Positions 44,240 to 53,881 of a stretch of 64,000 nt of DNA are shown in pieces (the first letter of the stretch is position 1; each line of letters begins with the position of its first letter). The position numbers and the translations under genes were made by a program. Below the pieces are notes generated by a model. The model saw only the letters and a program-made list of their open reading frames with translations, ran no database searches and was not told where the DNA came from. Location of the stretch: assembly GCA_024234215.1 (NCBI GenBank), contig JACKOQ010000001.1:682001-746000 (forward strand). Reading direction: 5' to 3'. Origin of the DNA: Pseudomonadales bacterium (GTDB lineage: Bacteria > Pseudomonadota > Gammaproteobacteria > Pseudomonadales > UBA5862).

Positions 44240-44704
44240 AGTGGAAACGCAAAGGCCATGGCAAGAGCACGATTATGTCGTCTTCTCGCCGACGAAGCGC
44301 CCACTGAAATGCGATCCAGCGGTGGTCCGATCAGAAGCGCGAAAGGTAACGGCAGGACTGCTTTTTGATTTATCGCTTCTACTGCTTCATGATCTTCGGT
44401 GCATCGATAGATGATGACAACAACGTGTCACTGTCTCACCTGATGAATGAACTCCAGGGCGAGGGTGCAGGTGCCATGACAGTGCTTGCAGTTCCATTGG
44501 TAGTCCTCTTGGTCAGGTGGCGCCGGTTAGTGAAACGGGCAAGCCATGGGCTGCATGAGTGTGTATCCCGGGTCATCATGCAGAGCCTCACAGGTGTCGC
44601 CACACCCATGAAGAGGCGCCAGTGAGGCAGGAGTGATCGATCAGCTCAAAGCTGGGCGTCGAAGTTGCTGAGCGATCTCCATTTTCGTGTGATTCCGTTT
44701 CATT
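44240..44704. other. Non-coding, lower-GC accessory gap
   Basis: No supported gene lies in these 465 bases. Short frames exist (one forward at 44365-44625) without family features. The base composition is visibly less GC-rich than the flanks. On the reverse strand around 44430-44500 a fragment reading WNCKHCHGTC resembles a broken Cys-rich motif. Confidence 0.4.
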
Positions 44705-47700
44705 TTATGAGAGGTGCCGGGGCTCTGCCGTATAGCACTTGGCTGCCTCATTCCCGCAGTATTGCGTTGCTCGGTGCAGGCAAGAGTCACGCTCCCGCAG
44801 CACACTGAACTCCTGGAACAGCGCAACCGGCAGCGGAACCGCGAGCTTCCAGTAGATGGTCATGGGCTTGGCGCCCTCGGCCCGTTCCAGCAGCACCGGG
44901 CCGCAGGCGCGGTAGGGATCGCCCTTGGCCTTGCGCACGAAGAGCTGAAAGGTCCAGCCGTTGCCCAGACTCTCCAGGTAACGGCGTCCGGCCGCGGTTT
45001 CAGGGCCGGCCGGAATTCTGCGACTGCCAGTGAAAGCGCTCGGGCTGATGGCGTAGTCGTGATAGGCGATGCGCTCGTGGTAACCCTCGCGTTTGTCGAG
45101 GGTGACGAACAACAGTTGGACCTTGCGCTCCGGCAGGGGCCAGGGTGCCGGCCTGGAAGGGCTGCCGGCGCTCGGCGGACAGCCAGCCGACCGCGGTCAG
45201 GATCTCGCGGATGCCGTAGCCGGCGATGCAGGCACAGCGGCAGGTCTTCGAGCCCCGGCACGGGTTTGTGCAGCAGGACGCTGCTCGCCTGCAGCGCCTC
45301 GGCGATTTCACCAACTTCCGCGCGGTGCTCCGATGACAGGCGCTTGACGAACTGCTCGCCGCTGCCGGTTTGCCGGTGCTGTGCATCCACCTGATAGGCC
45401 AGCATCTGCAGCAGTCGGCGCTCGTGTTCGCCTTTGCGGTCGGTACTCGGGCGCCGGTTCGGCAACCTTCAGCAGCAGGTCGATGCGCTCCGGGGTCATC
45501 CAGGTGCAGCAGATCGCCGAAGCGGCGCCCGAAATAATCGTCCTCGCTGCCTGGGGGCGTGGTCAGCAGCCCGGCGTCGCGCTTGAGGTTGGTCCAGCCG
45601 GAACGGCCGCTGTCGCGGTAGAGGTCTTCGAGCTCGATGGCCTGTTCGCGCAGGAAATCGACCAGGCGCACATGGTTCCGGCCGCGCAACGCGCGTAGGC
45701 CTGCAGCTCCGTGCGCAGGCGGCGCCAGTTCTGCTGCACCAGCCGGCGCAGGCTGCCCAGCACCTGCTCCCGCGCCTGGCGCTGCAGGTGGATGTGGCAG
45801 CCGGGTGGCAGGGCGTTGGAAACCCTTGTCGACGGCTTCGATCAATCGGCCGCGCGGCAATCCGGTGAGGGTGGACAGCAGGCGGTCGAAGCGGAATTCC
45901 TGCCGGTGCCGGCCGACGAAGTCGAGAATCAGGCAGCTTTCCTTGCCGGCAGCCAGGCGCAGGCCGCGGGCCGATCTGCTGCTGAAACAGCACCGGGCTC
46001 TGCGTGGGACGCAGCAGCAACAGGGTGTCGACCAGCGGCAGATCGACGCCTTCGTTGTACAGGTCGCAGGTGACGATGGCGGCGATCTCGCCGCGGGCGA
46101 GCCGCTGCGGCGCCCGGCGTCGTTCCTCGGTCGCGGTATATCGCCGACGACGCAGACCGCCGGATGCCGGCCGCGTTGAGCTTGGCAGTCATGTACTGCG
46201 CATGGGCGACCGAGACGCAAAACACCAGCGCCCGGCCACGCGCCGGGTCGCCCGCCAGGCGGCGCCATTCGTTGAGCACCAGCCGCGCACGGACGTCGTT
46301 GCCGGTCACCAGCTTGTCGATGGCGGAAACTTCACCCGGCTGCTGCCAGGGGCGTCGGAAAAATCCGTGTCGTCGTCGCAGGCGTAGTACTCGAACAGGC
46401 AGAGCAGTTGCAGGTCGAGCGCGTGCCACAGCCGCAATTCGACCGCCGGCGAACCATCCGGGCGATTGTCGAAGTAACCGAGGATGGGCTTGCCGTCGCT
46501 GCGCTCAGGGGGTGGCCGTGAGGCCGAGCAGCACGCGCGGGCGAACGGTGGTGACGAAGGCGTCGAAGCGATCGGCCGTCAGCCGGTGGCACTCATCCAC
46601 CACCACGGGTGCCAGTACTCTCTCCCCCAGCGGCCCACGAGACCGCGCGCCGTCAGGCTGTCGATGGTGGCGAATACATGATCGAACTGCGCGGCGCGCT
46701 GCCGCCGACCAGCAGCTCACCGAAAGGCATGGTCGCGCAGCACCTCCCGGTAGGTGCGCAGCGCCTGTTTGAGGATTTCCTCCCGATGGGCGACGAAAAG
46801 CAGCCGCGGACGACCCGCCCCAGGGCGCAACTGCGCCGGTAATCGAAGGCGGCGACCACGGTCTTGCCGGTGCCGGTGGCCGCGACGACCAGATTGCGCC
46901 AGCGCCCATGTTATTCACGCTCGTTGTGCAGCTGATCGAGCATCTGCTGCTGGTAGGCCTTGGGTTGCAGGTCGAAATAGGTCGGACGGGCGATGACGTC
47001 GTCGCCGGCTTCGCGCTGGAGCGCTACCCCGAGCGCTGCCCGGTGCTGTGGATTGGCCGGATCGTAGGGCTGAAATTCGCTGTCTTCCCACAGGGTCTCG
47101 AAGTGCGCCTGGGCGCGCCTGAACAGGTCCGACTGGCCGCGCTCGGTGAACTTCACGGTCCTCCAGGCCACCCATCAGCGCGGCGCCCGACAGATTGGCG
47201 CTGCCCACATAGGCCGAGCCGAAGCCGCTGCGGCGCTGGAACAGCCAGGCCTTGGCGTGCAGGCGGGTGCGGCGGCCGTCCAGCGACACCCGGATTTCGC
47301 AGCCGGGCAGGCCGGCCAACTCGTCGAGCGCCCGGATTTCCGTGGCGCCGGTGTAGGTGGTGGTCAGGATGCGCAGTCGCGTGCGCGGCTGGCCGTCGGC
47401 GCCGACTGCAGTCGCGGATTGCAGGATGTCGAGCAGCTTGCGCACGCCGGTGGGTGATGAAGCTGACCAGAATGTCCACCTGATCACAGGCCGCCAGCTC
47501 GCGGCGCAGCTCGGACAGCAGCGATGGCGAGCCCTTGCCGGCAGTGAACAGCCAGGGCAGCGCCAGGCCGGTATCAGGAAAGGTGGGTGCTGGCGTGTGG
47601 CGGTGCACAGCCTGCAGCAGTTGCAACGGTGCGGCGAGCGGATCGATTTCTGCCGCCGGTGGTGCAAAGGCGCTGACGCGCGTTCACCAGCAGCGCGTTG

Positions 47701-47885
47701 GCCAGCTCCAGTTGGCGTTGCAGCTTGTCGGCGCCGTCGCCCTGAAGTTCATCGAGTATCTGGGCGATCTGCGCGGCGATCGCCTCGGCCAGCCGCTCCG
47801 GCGCGTCTTCGGCCGACAGGGAAGCGAGTGTGCGGCTCTGCTCGTCCGTCGCGCGGAAAAGCGCCCGGCGCAGCGATATGCTCAT
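44705..47885 (-). pseudogene. Multiply frameshifted PLD-nuclease / DEAH helicase / DUF3427 gene
   Basis: Reading from 47885 down, conserved pieces of one roughly 1050-residue protein appear in changing frames. First comes an N-terminal segment (MSISLRRALF), then a PLD-like domain with LHAKAWLFQRR and GSANLSGAA. A superfamily 2 helicase follows, with Walker A ATGTGKTVVAAF, VVVDECHR, GLTATP and the motif VI region QQIGRGLRLA. Last comes a C-terminal DUF3427 domain (FVTLDKREGYHERIAYHDYAISP). Shifts occur near 47665, 47455, 47160, 46913, 46835, 46725 and at several places below 46500, at least ten in all. Intact relatives are common in defence islands. The residues between shifts are well kept, so decay is recent or the sequence has local errors. 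Confidence 0.85.
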
Positions 47886-48171
47886 GCACCCGAATCCGCG
47901 GCGCGATCTTGTCCTTTAATTCGCGCGTGGCGACGCGCATGTCGTATTCCGTTTGCAGGTTCATCCAGAACCGCGCGTCCATGCCGAAATAGAGGCCCAG
48001 GCGCAGCGCGGTGTCGGCGGTGATGGGGCGGCGACCGTTGACCAGTTCGCTGATGCGGCTGGGGGAGACGTCCATGTCGGCCGCGAGCTGGCGCGCGGTG
48101 ATGCCCATCGGTTTCATGAACTCTTCCAGCAGGATTTCGCCGGGGTGGATTTCGTCGAGCAATTCCGCCAT
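47749..48171 (-). CDS. higA: HigA family antitoxin (XRE HTH), with unusual C-terminal read-through
   Basis: The first 95 or so residues are a typical HigA antitoxin: HPGEILLEEFMKPMGITARQLAADM, a helix-turn-helix with VSPSRISELVNGRRPIT, then LRLGLYFGMDARFWMNLQ. It neutralises HigB and represses its own operon. Homologues usually end at about IAPRIRVH; here the frame continues for about 45 more residues (to 140) over the start of the helicase gene, a tail with no family counterpart that suggests a small indel at the original stop. The true end may be near 47880. higB lies 9 bases upstream. Confidence 0.85.
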   Translation of the reverse strand: MAELLDEIHPGEILLEEFMKPMGITARQLAADMDVSPSRISELVNGRRPITADTALRLGLYFGMDARFWMNLQTEYDMRVATRELKDKIAPRIRVHEHIAAPGAFPRDGRAEPHTRFPVGRRRAGAAGRGDRRADRPDTR

Positions 48172-48180
48172 GTCCCGCTC

Positions 48181-48456
48181 CTAGTGGTAGTCCACGATCT
48201 CGACCCGGTGCGCGCCGTCCTGTTGCCAGAGAAGCAGGCGCCACTGGTCGTTGATCCGGATGCTGTGCTGCCCGGTGCGGTCGCCCTTCAGCGCTTCGAG
48301 CTGGTTGCCAGGAGGAACTTTCAGACTGGCCAGCTCGGTGGCGGCGTGCAGTTGCAGCAGCTTGCGTCGCGCCACGCGCTCGATGTTCCTGAATCGCGGC
48401 ACCGACTGGCTATGGAAAGGCGTTTCAGTGTCGGGACAGGCGAACGTGTGGATCAT
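48181..48456 (-). CDS. higB: HigB family mRNA-interferase toxin (RelE-like)
   Basis: The 91-residue protein belongs to the HigB/RelE (killer) family. RRKLLQLHAATELASLKVPPGNQLEALKGDRTGQHSIR and INDQWRLLLW are the characteristic core and the C-terminus is VEIVDYH. RelE-like toxins cleave mRNA on the ribosome. The toxin-first order with HTH antitoxin is the higBA layout. Start at 48456 is the only reasonable ATG and lies 6 bases from the operator palindrome. Confidence 0.9.
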   Translation of the reverse strand: MIHTFACPDTETPFHSQSVPRFRNIERVARRKLLQLHAATELASLKVPPGNQLEALKGDRTGQHSIRINDQWRLLLWQQDGAHRVEIVDYH

Positions 48457-48461
48457 GGATC

Positions 48462-48490
48462 AACATGTTCCGTGATACGGAACATGTCAA
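48462..48490 (-). promoter_or_regulatory. higBA promoter with overlapping palindromic operator
   Basis: On the reverse strand a perfect TTGACA (48485-48490) is followed by a 17-base spacer and CATGTT (48462-48467). The two 11-base arms 48463-48473 and 48477-48487 form a perfect inverted repeat that covers spacer and both boxes, as expected for HigA autorepression. The implied start point is at or beside the higB ATG. Confidence 0.75.
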
Positions 48491-48565
48491 GCGGAAAGAG
48501 TGCCTTCATCGCGCCCACCGCCACTGATAGGCCAATCGGGTGCATCGGATCAAGAAAAGATGACC

Positions 48566-49294
48566 CTACAACAGCCTTCGCCACAGCGGTTCGCCCCGGC
48601 ATTCGCGGGCAATGGCATCGAGGGCGGCTTCGTGGCGGGCCAGCTCTTCGGCGGAGGCGGCAATGACCGGCAGGCGTGGTCGGTCGGCTGCCAGTTGCGT
48701 CAGCTGTTCGACCATGGTCTGGCTGCCTGGGTGGATGGCAGCGCTCTGTGCTTCATCGAGCGAGAGGCTGACCTGACCGCTGGTCATCAGCAGGTAGAGG
48801 TCGGCCAGTATCTCGGCGTCGAGCAGGGCGCCGTGGAGTTGCCGGGCCGAGTTGTCGACGCCATAGCGGGTGCAGAGCGCATCGAGGCTGTTCTTTTGCC
48901 CCGGATGGCGGTTGCGTGCCAGCTTCAGGGTGTCGGTGATGGCGCAGAGCTGCTCGATGCGGCGGGGCTCACGGTTCAGCAGCTCCAGTTCGCGGTTGAG
49001 GAACTCCAGATCGAAGGGGGCGTTGTGGATGATCAGTTCCGCGCCATCGATGAACTGCAGAAACTCCGCGGCGATTTCGGCAAACAGCGGTTTGTCGGCC
49101 AGAAATTCGTCGCCGAGGCCATGAACGGCCAGTGCGCCGGCGTCCACCGCCCGTTCGGGATTGAGGTATTGGTGATAGTGGCGTCCGGTTGGGCGGCGAT
49201 TGATGATCTCGACGGCGCCGATTTCGATGACGCGGTGGCCAAGACGGGCTTCGAGCCCGGTGGTTTCGGTGTCGAGCACGACCTGACGGCTCAT
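48566..49294 (-). CDS. dnaQ: DNA polymerase III epsilon subunit (3'-5' proofreading exonuclease)
   Basis: The 242-residue protein has the DEDDh exonuclease motifs. ExoI is LDTETTGLE (Asp and Glu catalytic), ExoII is in the segment LIIHNAPFDLEFL, and the ExoIII region contains HGALLDAEILADLYL. It proofreads replication errors in the polymerase core. Length matches E. coli DnaQ. The first four bases overlap the rnhA stop (ATGA), so it is the last gene of methyltransferase-rnhA-dnaQ. Confidence 0.97.
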   Translation of the reverse strand: MSRQVVLDTETTGLEARLGHRVIEIGAVEIINRRPTGRHYHQYLNPERAVDAGALAVHGLGDEFLADKPLFAEIAAEFLQFIDGAELIIHNAPFDLEFLNRELELLNREPRRIEQLCAITDTLKLARNRHPGQKNSLDALCTRYGVDNSARQLHGALLDAEILADLYLLMTSGQVSLSLDEAQSAAIHPGSQTMVEQLTQLAADRPRLPVIAASAEELARHEAALDAIARECRGEPLWRRLL

Positions 49295-49770
49295 CGGGCC
49301 TCTCCCTGGACCTTTTTGTTGGCGCCGCCGCCGAGCAGTTCATCGATCGCCTGGTTGGCCAGTTGATCAGCCAGTTCATTTTCGGCGTGGCCGCTGTGTC
49401 CCTTGATCCAGTGCCAGTCGACCCGCAGGTGGCGGCTGCTCTGCTGGTCGAGCTCCATCCACAGGTCGACATTCTTCACCGGCTGGCGGCTGGCGCTCTT
49501 CCAGCCGCGTTTTTTCCAGTTGGCCAGCCATTCTGTCATTCCCTGCTGGACATATTTGGAGTCGGTGGTGATCGAGACGTGGCAGGGCCGCTTGAGGGCG
49601 GCCAGCCCGGCAATCGCAGCCTGGAGCTCCATGCGGTTGTTGGTGGTCAGGGGCTCGCTGCCATAAAGCCGCTTTTCGTGGCCGTTGCAGCGCAACAGCG
49701 CGCCCCAGCCGCCGGGACCCGGATTGCCGCGGCAGGCGCCGTCGCAATAGATTTCGACCTTCTCACTCAT
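49291..49770 (-). CDS. rnhA: Ribonuclease HI
   Basis: The 159-residue endonuclease cleaves RNA in RNA-DNA hybrids. The N-terminal YCDGACRGNPGPGGWG (catalytic Asp10) and the conserved Glu in NRMELQAA, Asp in TTDSKYVQQG and Asp in AENELADQLA form the active site. Length is that of E. coli RNase HI (155) within a few residues. It overlaps the upstream methyltransferase by 8 bases and dnaQ by 4. Confidence 0.97.
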   Translation of the reverse strand: MSEKVEIYCDGACRGNPGPGGWGALLRCNGHEKRLYGSEPLTTNNRMELQAAIAGLAALKRPCHVSITTDSKYVQQGMTEWLANWKKRGWKSASRQPVKNVDLWMELDQQSSRHLRVDWHWIKGHSGHAENELADQLANQAIDELLGGGANKKVQGEAR

Positions 49771-50551
49771 GCGATTCGCTCTTGCTCACCTGGCCCATGA
49801 CCAGTTTGGGGGTGCCGACGGCGGCCAGTCGCAGCCGGCGGCGGGCGATGGGTTGAGCGATCAGCGCCGCCCGTTTTTTGCGTGCCACCAGCAGATAGAT
49901 GGCGCCGATCGGCCAGTGGTGTTGCCGCGCAATCTGGCTCATCCCGCGCCAGTGACGGGACCAGGCGCGTGGTTGCAGCGGCAGTCCGAACCGATCGTAG
50001 AGGGCCCCCTCGGGCTGGCAGCGCAGCAGCGACAGCCAGTCTTCCATGCGCGAGGCGGTCAGAAAGTGGCCGGACCAGGGGCCGCTGCCCCGATGGGCGG
50101 CGATGCGTTGCCACAGGCCCCACAATGAGCGCGGGTTGAAGCCGATGATCAGGATGCGGCCTTCGGGGGCCAGGGTCTGCACCGCTTCGCGCACGGTTCG
50201 ATGCGGGTCGGCACAGAACTCCAGCAGGTGGTGGAGCAGCACCACGCTGGCGCTCTCCGGATAGAGCGGCAGGGCGGTGGGTTCCGCCACCAGTGCTGGT
50301 GGCGGGCAGTGTGGATGCAGCAGCGGGCTCAGTCGGCACTGCTGGGTGATCGGGCAGCGTTCGTAGTCGAACTGGGTCGAAAAGGGACTGATCTCGACCA
50401 GCAGGTCACCATGGCAGCTTGGCAATATCTGATCGAGCAGACGCTGTTCGATCTCCAGCAGCTCCTGGCCCAGCGGGCTGGTGAACCAGCGCTGTGCCTG
50501 CTCCAGCATGACCCGGGTGTGGAGGGTGGATTGGGGCATCGTCTTGACCAT
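49763..50551 (-). CDS. SAM-dependent methyltransferase (YafS-like)
   Basis: The 262-residue protein is a class I methyltransferase: GDLLVEISPFS near residue 50 is the degenerate motif I, with LLHHLLEFCADPHRTVREA, then ILIIGFNPRSLWGLW, both typical of the YafS family located next to rnhA-dnaQ. Substrate unknown. Two in-frame ATG codons (50551 and 50539) lack strong Shine-Dalgarno sequences. It is divergent from gloB. Confidence 0.88.
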   Translation of the reverse strand: MVKTMPQSTLHTRVMLEQAQRWFTSPLGQELLEIEQRLLDQILPSCHGDLLVEISPFSTQFDYERCPITQQCRLSPLLHPHCPPPALVAEPTALPLYPESASVVLLHHLLEFCADPHRTVREAVQTLAPEGRILIIGFNPRSLWGLWQRIAAHRGSGPWSGHFLTASRMEDWLSLLRCQPEGALYDRFGLPLQPRAWSRHWRGMSQIARQHHWPIGAIYLLVARKKRAALIAQPIARRRLRLAAVGTPKLVMGQVSKSESHE

Positions 50552-50675
50552 CTGGATCAGTTCTCGGGTGTGAGGTCAGGCGAAAGTTTTGGATCCATGG
50601 CGCCGTGCTGGTCTTGTCTGATGTCGATGGCCATGGTTTCCTGTGTCGTCCGGCCAGTGGAGTCAGGAGATGATC

Positions 50676-51455
50676 ATGTTGAAAACGATACCAATTCCAG
50701 CCTTCAGCGACAATTATATCTGGCTGTTGCACGAGGTGGACGGGGCCCATGCGTGGGTGTGCGATCCGGGCGATGCGGCCGTGGTCGAGCGCTACCTCGA
50801 GGCGCATGGGCTGACGCTCTCGGGCATTTTCATCACCCACCACCATCCCGACCACATCGGTGGCGTGGCCGGACTGATGGCAGGGCGTTCGATTCCGGTA
50901 CTGGGGCCGCGTCATGAAAAGATCCCCCATCTGACCCAGCCGCTGGGCGAGGGTGATGTCTGCCAGATCCTGGGGCATGAAGTGCGGATTCTGGACATTC
51001 CGGGCCATACCTTGGGGCACATTGCCTACTTGATCGAGGGTGAAACAGCGCTACTCTTCTGTGGAGACACGCTGTTTGCCGGCGGTTGCGGACGCATTTT
51101 TGAAGGCACTGTGGCGCAGATGTACCAGTCGCTGATGAAACTGGCGGCACTTCCACCACAAACCGCGGTCCATTGCGCGCATGAATACACGCTGAGCAAC
51201 CTGCGTTTTGCGGCGGTGGTCGAGCCCGACAACGCACAGTTACAGCGCCGGATCGTCACGGAAAATGAAAAAAGAGGTTGCGGCGAACCGACGGTTCCGT
51301 CGACAATCGGCCTCGAACTTGCTACGAACCCTTTTCTGAGGGGCCACGTGGCCGAGGTCAAAAGGGCGGCGGAGGCTTGGAAACAGGGTCCACTTGCCCA
51401 GCAAGAAGAGATTTTTGGCGCCATCCGCCACTGGAAGGATGGTTTCAAGGGATAG
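50676..51455 (+). CDS. gloB: Hydroxyacylglutathione hydrolase (glyoxalase II)
   Basis: The 259-residue metallo-beta-lactamase-fold enzyme hydrolyses S-D-lactoylglutathione in methylglyoxal detoxification. The metal motif THHHPDHIGG and later His/Asp ligands (GHTLGH, FCGDTLFAGGCGR, AHEYT) are present. The ATG at 50676 is chosen because AGGAG lies 6 bases upstream and its MLKTIPIPAFSDNYIW start is the family consensus. It precedes mltD, the usual neighbour. Confidence 0.96.
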   Translation: MLKTIPIPAFSDNYIWLLHEVDGAHAWVCDPGDAAVVERYLEAHGLTLSGIFITHHHPDHIGGVAGLMAGRSIPVLGPRHEKIPHLTQPLGEGDVCQILGHEVRILDIPGHTLGHIAYLIEGETALLFCGDTLFAGGCGRIFEGTVAQMYQSLMKLAALPPQTAVHCAHEYTLSNLRFAAVVEPDNAQLQRRIVTENEKRGCGEPTVPSTIGLELATNPFLRGHVAEVKRAAEAWKQGPLAQQEEIFGAIRHWKDGFKG

Positions 51456-51585
51456 AAACAAGGCCACCGTCATCACCACGGCTGTTGTGAATCAATTTCT
51501 CAACTGGAGTAGAAACCCACTCAGGGCTGCAAAGGCGCAACCCTAAGACGATCACCCAGCGGCTTGGGCGATCGACATCGATGAG

Positions 51586-53268
51586 GTGTTCATTTTGCCG
51601 AGTTTCAAACAGACACTGTCTGCACTCATATTCTGTATGGTTCTGACGACGGGCTGCAGCCTGGTCGAACAGGACTCCTCCCGACTGGCGGATCACTCCG
51701 CTGCGAACGGCAACCGGCCCGGTGGCGCAACCGGTGGAGAGATCCACCAGGCCATCGAGAATGGCACGGCAGGAGACTACAACTGGTTTGCGCCAGAGGT
51801 GGCTTCGCTGAACCAGCCGGCGCCTGACATCTGGGAATCACTGCGCAAAGGCTTCAGGCTGCGTGACGAGATGGCGCATCCCCGGGTTGCTGTGCAGCGG
51901 CGCTTGCTGCTTGAACAGTCGAGCTTTGTCGAGAAGGCTGCGGAAAATCCGACGCGCTATCTCTACCACGTCAAGCAGGCACTGGTCGAGCGTAACTTTC
52001 CGCTGGAGCTGGCCTTTTTGCCGATGATCGAATCGGGTTACGACCCGCGTGCACGCTCGGCGAGTCAGGCCACGGGCATGTGGCAGTTGATCCCCTCCAC
52101 CGCGCGCCATTTGGGTTTGCGCAAGAATACCGGCTATGACGGCAGCCGTGATGTGGTGGAGTCGACCGAGGCAGCGCTGCAATATCTCGATCAGATGCAG
52201 AAGCATTTCGACGGCGACTGGCTGCTGACGCTGGCCGCCTACAACGCCGGTCAAGGCGCCATCGACCGTGCCATCGAGCGCAACCGCGCGCTGGGCAAGC
52301 CGACCGATTTCTGGCATCTGAATCTGCCGCAGCAGACCATGGAGTTCGTGCCGCGCATCCTTGCCTTTGCCCAACTGGCCGCCGAGGCGGACAAATATCA
52401 GGTTGCGTTGCCGAACATCCCTGATCGACCCTATTTCGTGACGGTCGACATCGCACGACAGATCGAACTTTCGGTTGCGGCCGAACTGGCCAAACTGCCG
52501 TTGGAGGAGATCGAACGGCTCAATCCGGGCTATAGACGCGGGACCACCGACTCTCATGGAAATCATCGGCTGCTGATTCCGGCCGCCCAGGCGGAGGCAC
52601 TCAACTACAAGCTGTCGCTCTTTCCTGCCGAGCGTGCTGCGGGCTGGCAGCATTACAAGGTGAAGGAGGGTGATTCGCTGGAGTCGATCGCACAGCGTTT
52701 CGACACTTCGACGACAACGATCCAGCAGCTCAACGAACTGGACGGCTCGCTCAGAACCGGAGAGAAGCTGGTGCTTCCGGCGCCCTGGAGTCTGCTGACG
52801 AAGCGCAGCGAGAGTGACACGCAAGGCACCGCTGCACAGCACGCCGAGTCCGCCCGAGACAGCGGCGAAAAGAGCGCGCAATATCGAGTCAGGCAGGGTG
52901 ACACCCCGTGGCGGATCGCCCAACAGCATGGAATTTCAGTGGACGAGTTGGCTCGCCTGAATGGTGAGGCCAAGGTGGCCAGCCTGCGTCCGGGCATGCT
53001 GCTGCAGGTGCGGTCGCAGGACCAGGCAGCGGCAACGCAGCGGCGTGACCCGACTGCTGAGCGCCCGAGCATGCAGAAGGCAGCGACGCAGCGGGTGGAC
53101 TATCGGGTCCGCAAGGGCGACACGCTCTACCGCATTGCCAGCCGTTTCAAGCTTCCGGTCGAAAAAATTCTGGAGTGGAACGAGTCTGTCCGCGGCGAGC
53201 AGACCATCAAGCCGGGTGATCAGGTGACCCTCTATGTCGAACCGCAAAAGCTGCCGGCAGAGAGCTGA
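51586..53268 (+). CDS. mltD: Membrane-bound lytic murein transglycosylase D with three LysM domains
   Basis: The 560-residue lipoprotein has a signal peptide ending in the lipobox TTGC, an SLT domain at about 110-260 (catalytic Glu in MIESGYDPRARS; MWQLIPSTARHLG; AAYNAGQGAI), and three LysM modules near 360-405, 440-485 and 510-555 (YKVKEGDSLESIAQRF, YRVRQGDTPWRIAQQH, YRVRKGDTLYRIASRF) for peptidoglycan binding. The first codon is uncertain: GTG at 51586 or TTG at 51595, the latter with GATGAGG 8 bases upstream. It follows gloB after 130 bases in which I see no clear promoter. Confidence 0.95.
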   Translation: MFILPSFKQTLSALIFCMVLTTGCSLVEQDSSRLADHSAANGNRPGGATGGEIHQAIENGTAGDYNWFAPEVASLNQPAPDIWESLRKGFRLRDEMAHPRVAVQRRLLLEQSSFVEKAAENPTRYLYHVKQALVERNFPLELAFLPMIESGYDPRARSASQATGMWQLIPSTARHLGLRKNTGYDGSRDVVESTEAALQYLDQMQKHFDGDWLLTLAAYNAGQGAIDRAIERNRALGKPTDFWHLNLPQQTMEFVPRILAFAQLAAEADKYQVALPNIPDRPYFVTVDIARQIELSVAAELAKLPLEEIERLNPGYRRGTTDSHGNHRLLIPAAQAEALNYKLSLFPAERAAGWQHYKVKEGDSLESIAQRFDTSTTTIQQLNELDGSLRTGEKLVLPAPWSLLTKRSESDTQGTAAQHAESARDSGEKSAQYRVRQGDTPWRIAQQHGISVDELARLNGEAKVASLRPGMLLQVRSQDQAAATQRRDPTAERPSMQKAATQRVDYRVRKGDTLYRIASRFKLPVEKILEWNESVRGEQTIKPGDQVTLYVEPQKLPAES

Positions 53269-53371
53269 TTCATTGTCTGCGCTGTCGGCAACGACGTAAA
53301 CTTGCCGAGGTCTTGATTTCTGATCGAGGCTCCGTGATACAGGTTCGCTGGAAGCAGAAGGAGTGGGAAGC

Positions 53372-53683
53372 ATGAGCAATGAAATGGAACCCTTGGTCGA
53401 GGTCAGCCGTCGCCGTCCGCCGCGCGCCAAGCGCGGCCGCACACAGTTGCAGGATGCGCAGACCCTGCGCGATTGTGTCGAGATCGCCATGAACAACTAC
53501 TTCGAGAATCTCGATGGACAGGCAGTCAGCGATGTCTATGAGATGGTGCTCTCCGAGATCGAACCGCCGCTGCTCGAGGCCGTACTGCGCCACGTCCATC
53601 ACAATCAGACCAAGGCGTCACAGGTCCTAGGCCTCAATCGGGGCACCCTGCGCAAGAAGATGAAAGCCTACGGGCTGCTGTAG
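53372..53683 (+). CDS. fis: DNA-binding nucleoid protein Fis
   Basis: The 103-residue protein has the Fis fold: the central helices (ALRDCVE-like LRDCVEIAMNNYFENL, VYEMVLSEIEPPLLEAVLRH) and the C-terminal helix-turn-helix QTKASQVLGLNRGTLRKKMK. It binds bent DNA and activates stable-RNA and growth-phase genes. AAGGAG lies 8 bases before the ATG at 53372, and the N-terminus is a few residues longer than E. coli Fis (98). It is not linked to dusB as in enterics. Confidence 0.96.
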   Translation: MSNEMEPLVEVSRRRPPRAKRGRTQLQDAQTLRDCVEIAMNNYFENLDGQAVSDVYEMVLSEIEPPLLEAVLRHVHHNQTKASQVLGLNRGTLRKKMKAYGLL

Positions 53684-53707
53684 CACGCCGCCATCCGAGC
53701 GTCGCAC

Positions 53708-53738
53708 GGTGGCAGTGTCGTGCTGCGACGCTGCCACC
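53708..53738 (+). terminator. Strong hairpin after fis
   Basis: Arms 53708-53720 and 53726-53738 form a 13-bp stem with one G-U pair and a TGCTG loop, 24 bases after the fis stop. No T tract follows, so it may be an mRNA-end stabiliser as much as a terminator. Confidence 0.5.
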
Positions 53739-53881
53739 TCCCGCTTCGTCTGAGCCGATCTCCCCGTGCGACAGGCCATGCTGTCGACCGCTGTATTCCC
53801 GTTGGCGCCCATTTCGTAGAATGATCGGGTGGGTTGTCGTCCCGACCCCCATCGACATTCGAAAAAACAAGGAGTCTTCGT

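Noticed and set aside
44428..44530. Reverse-strand fragment with C-x2-CH-x2-C spacing, a possible cytochrome or zinc-ribbon remnant
   Set aside because: Too short, bounded by stops, and no matching flanking sequence.
44365..44625. 86-residue forward frame in the low-GC gap
   Set aside because: No ribosome-binding site or recognisable domain.
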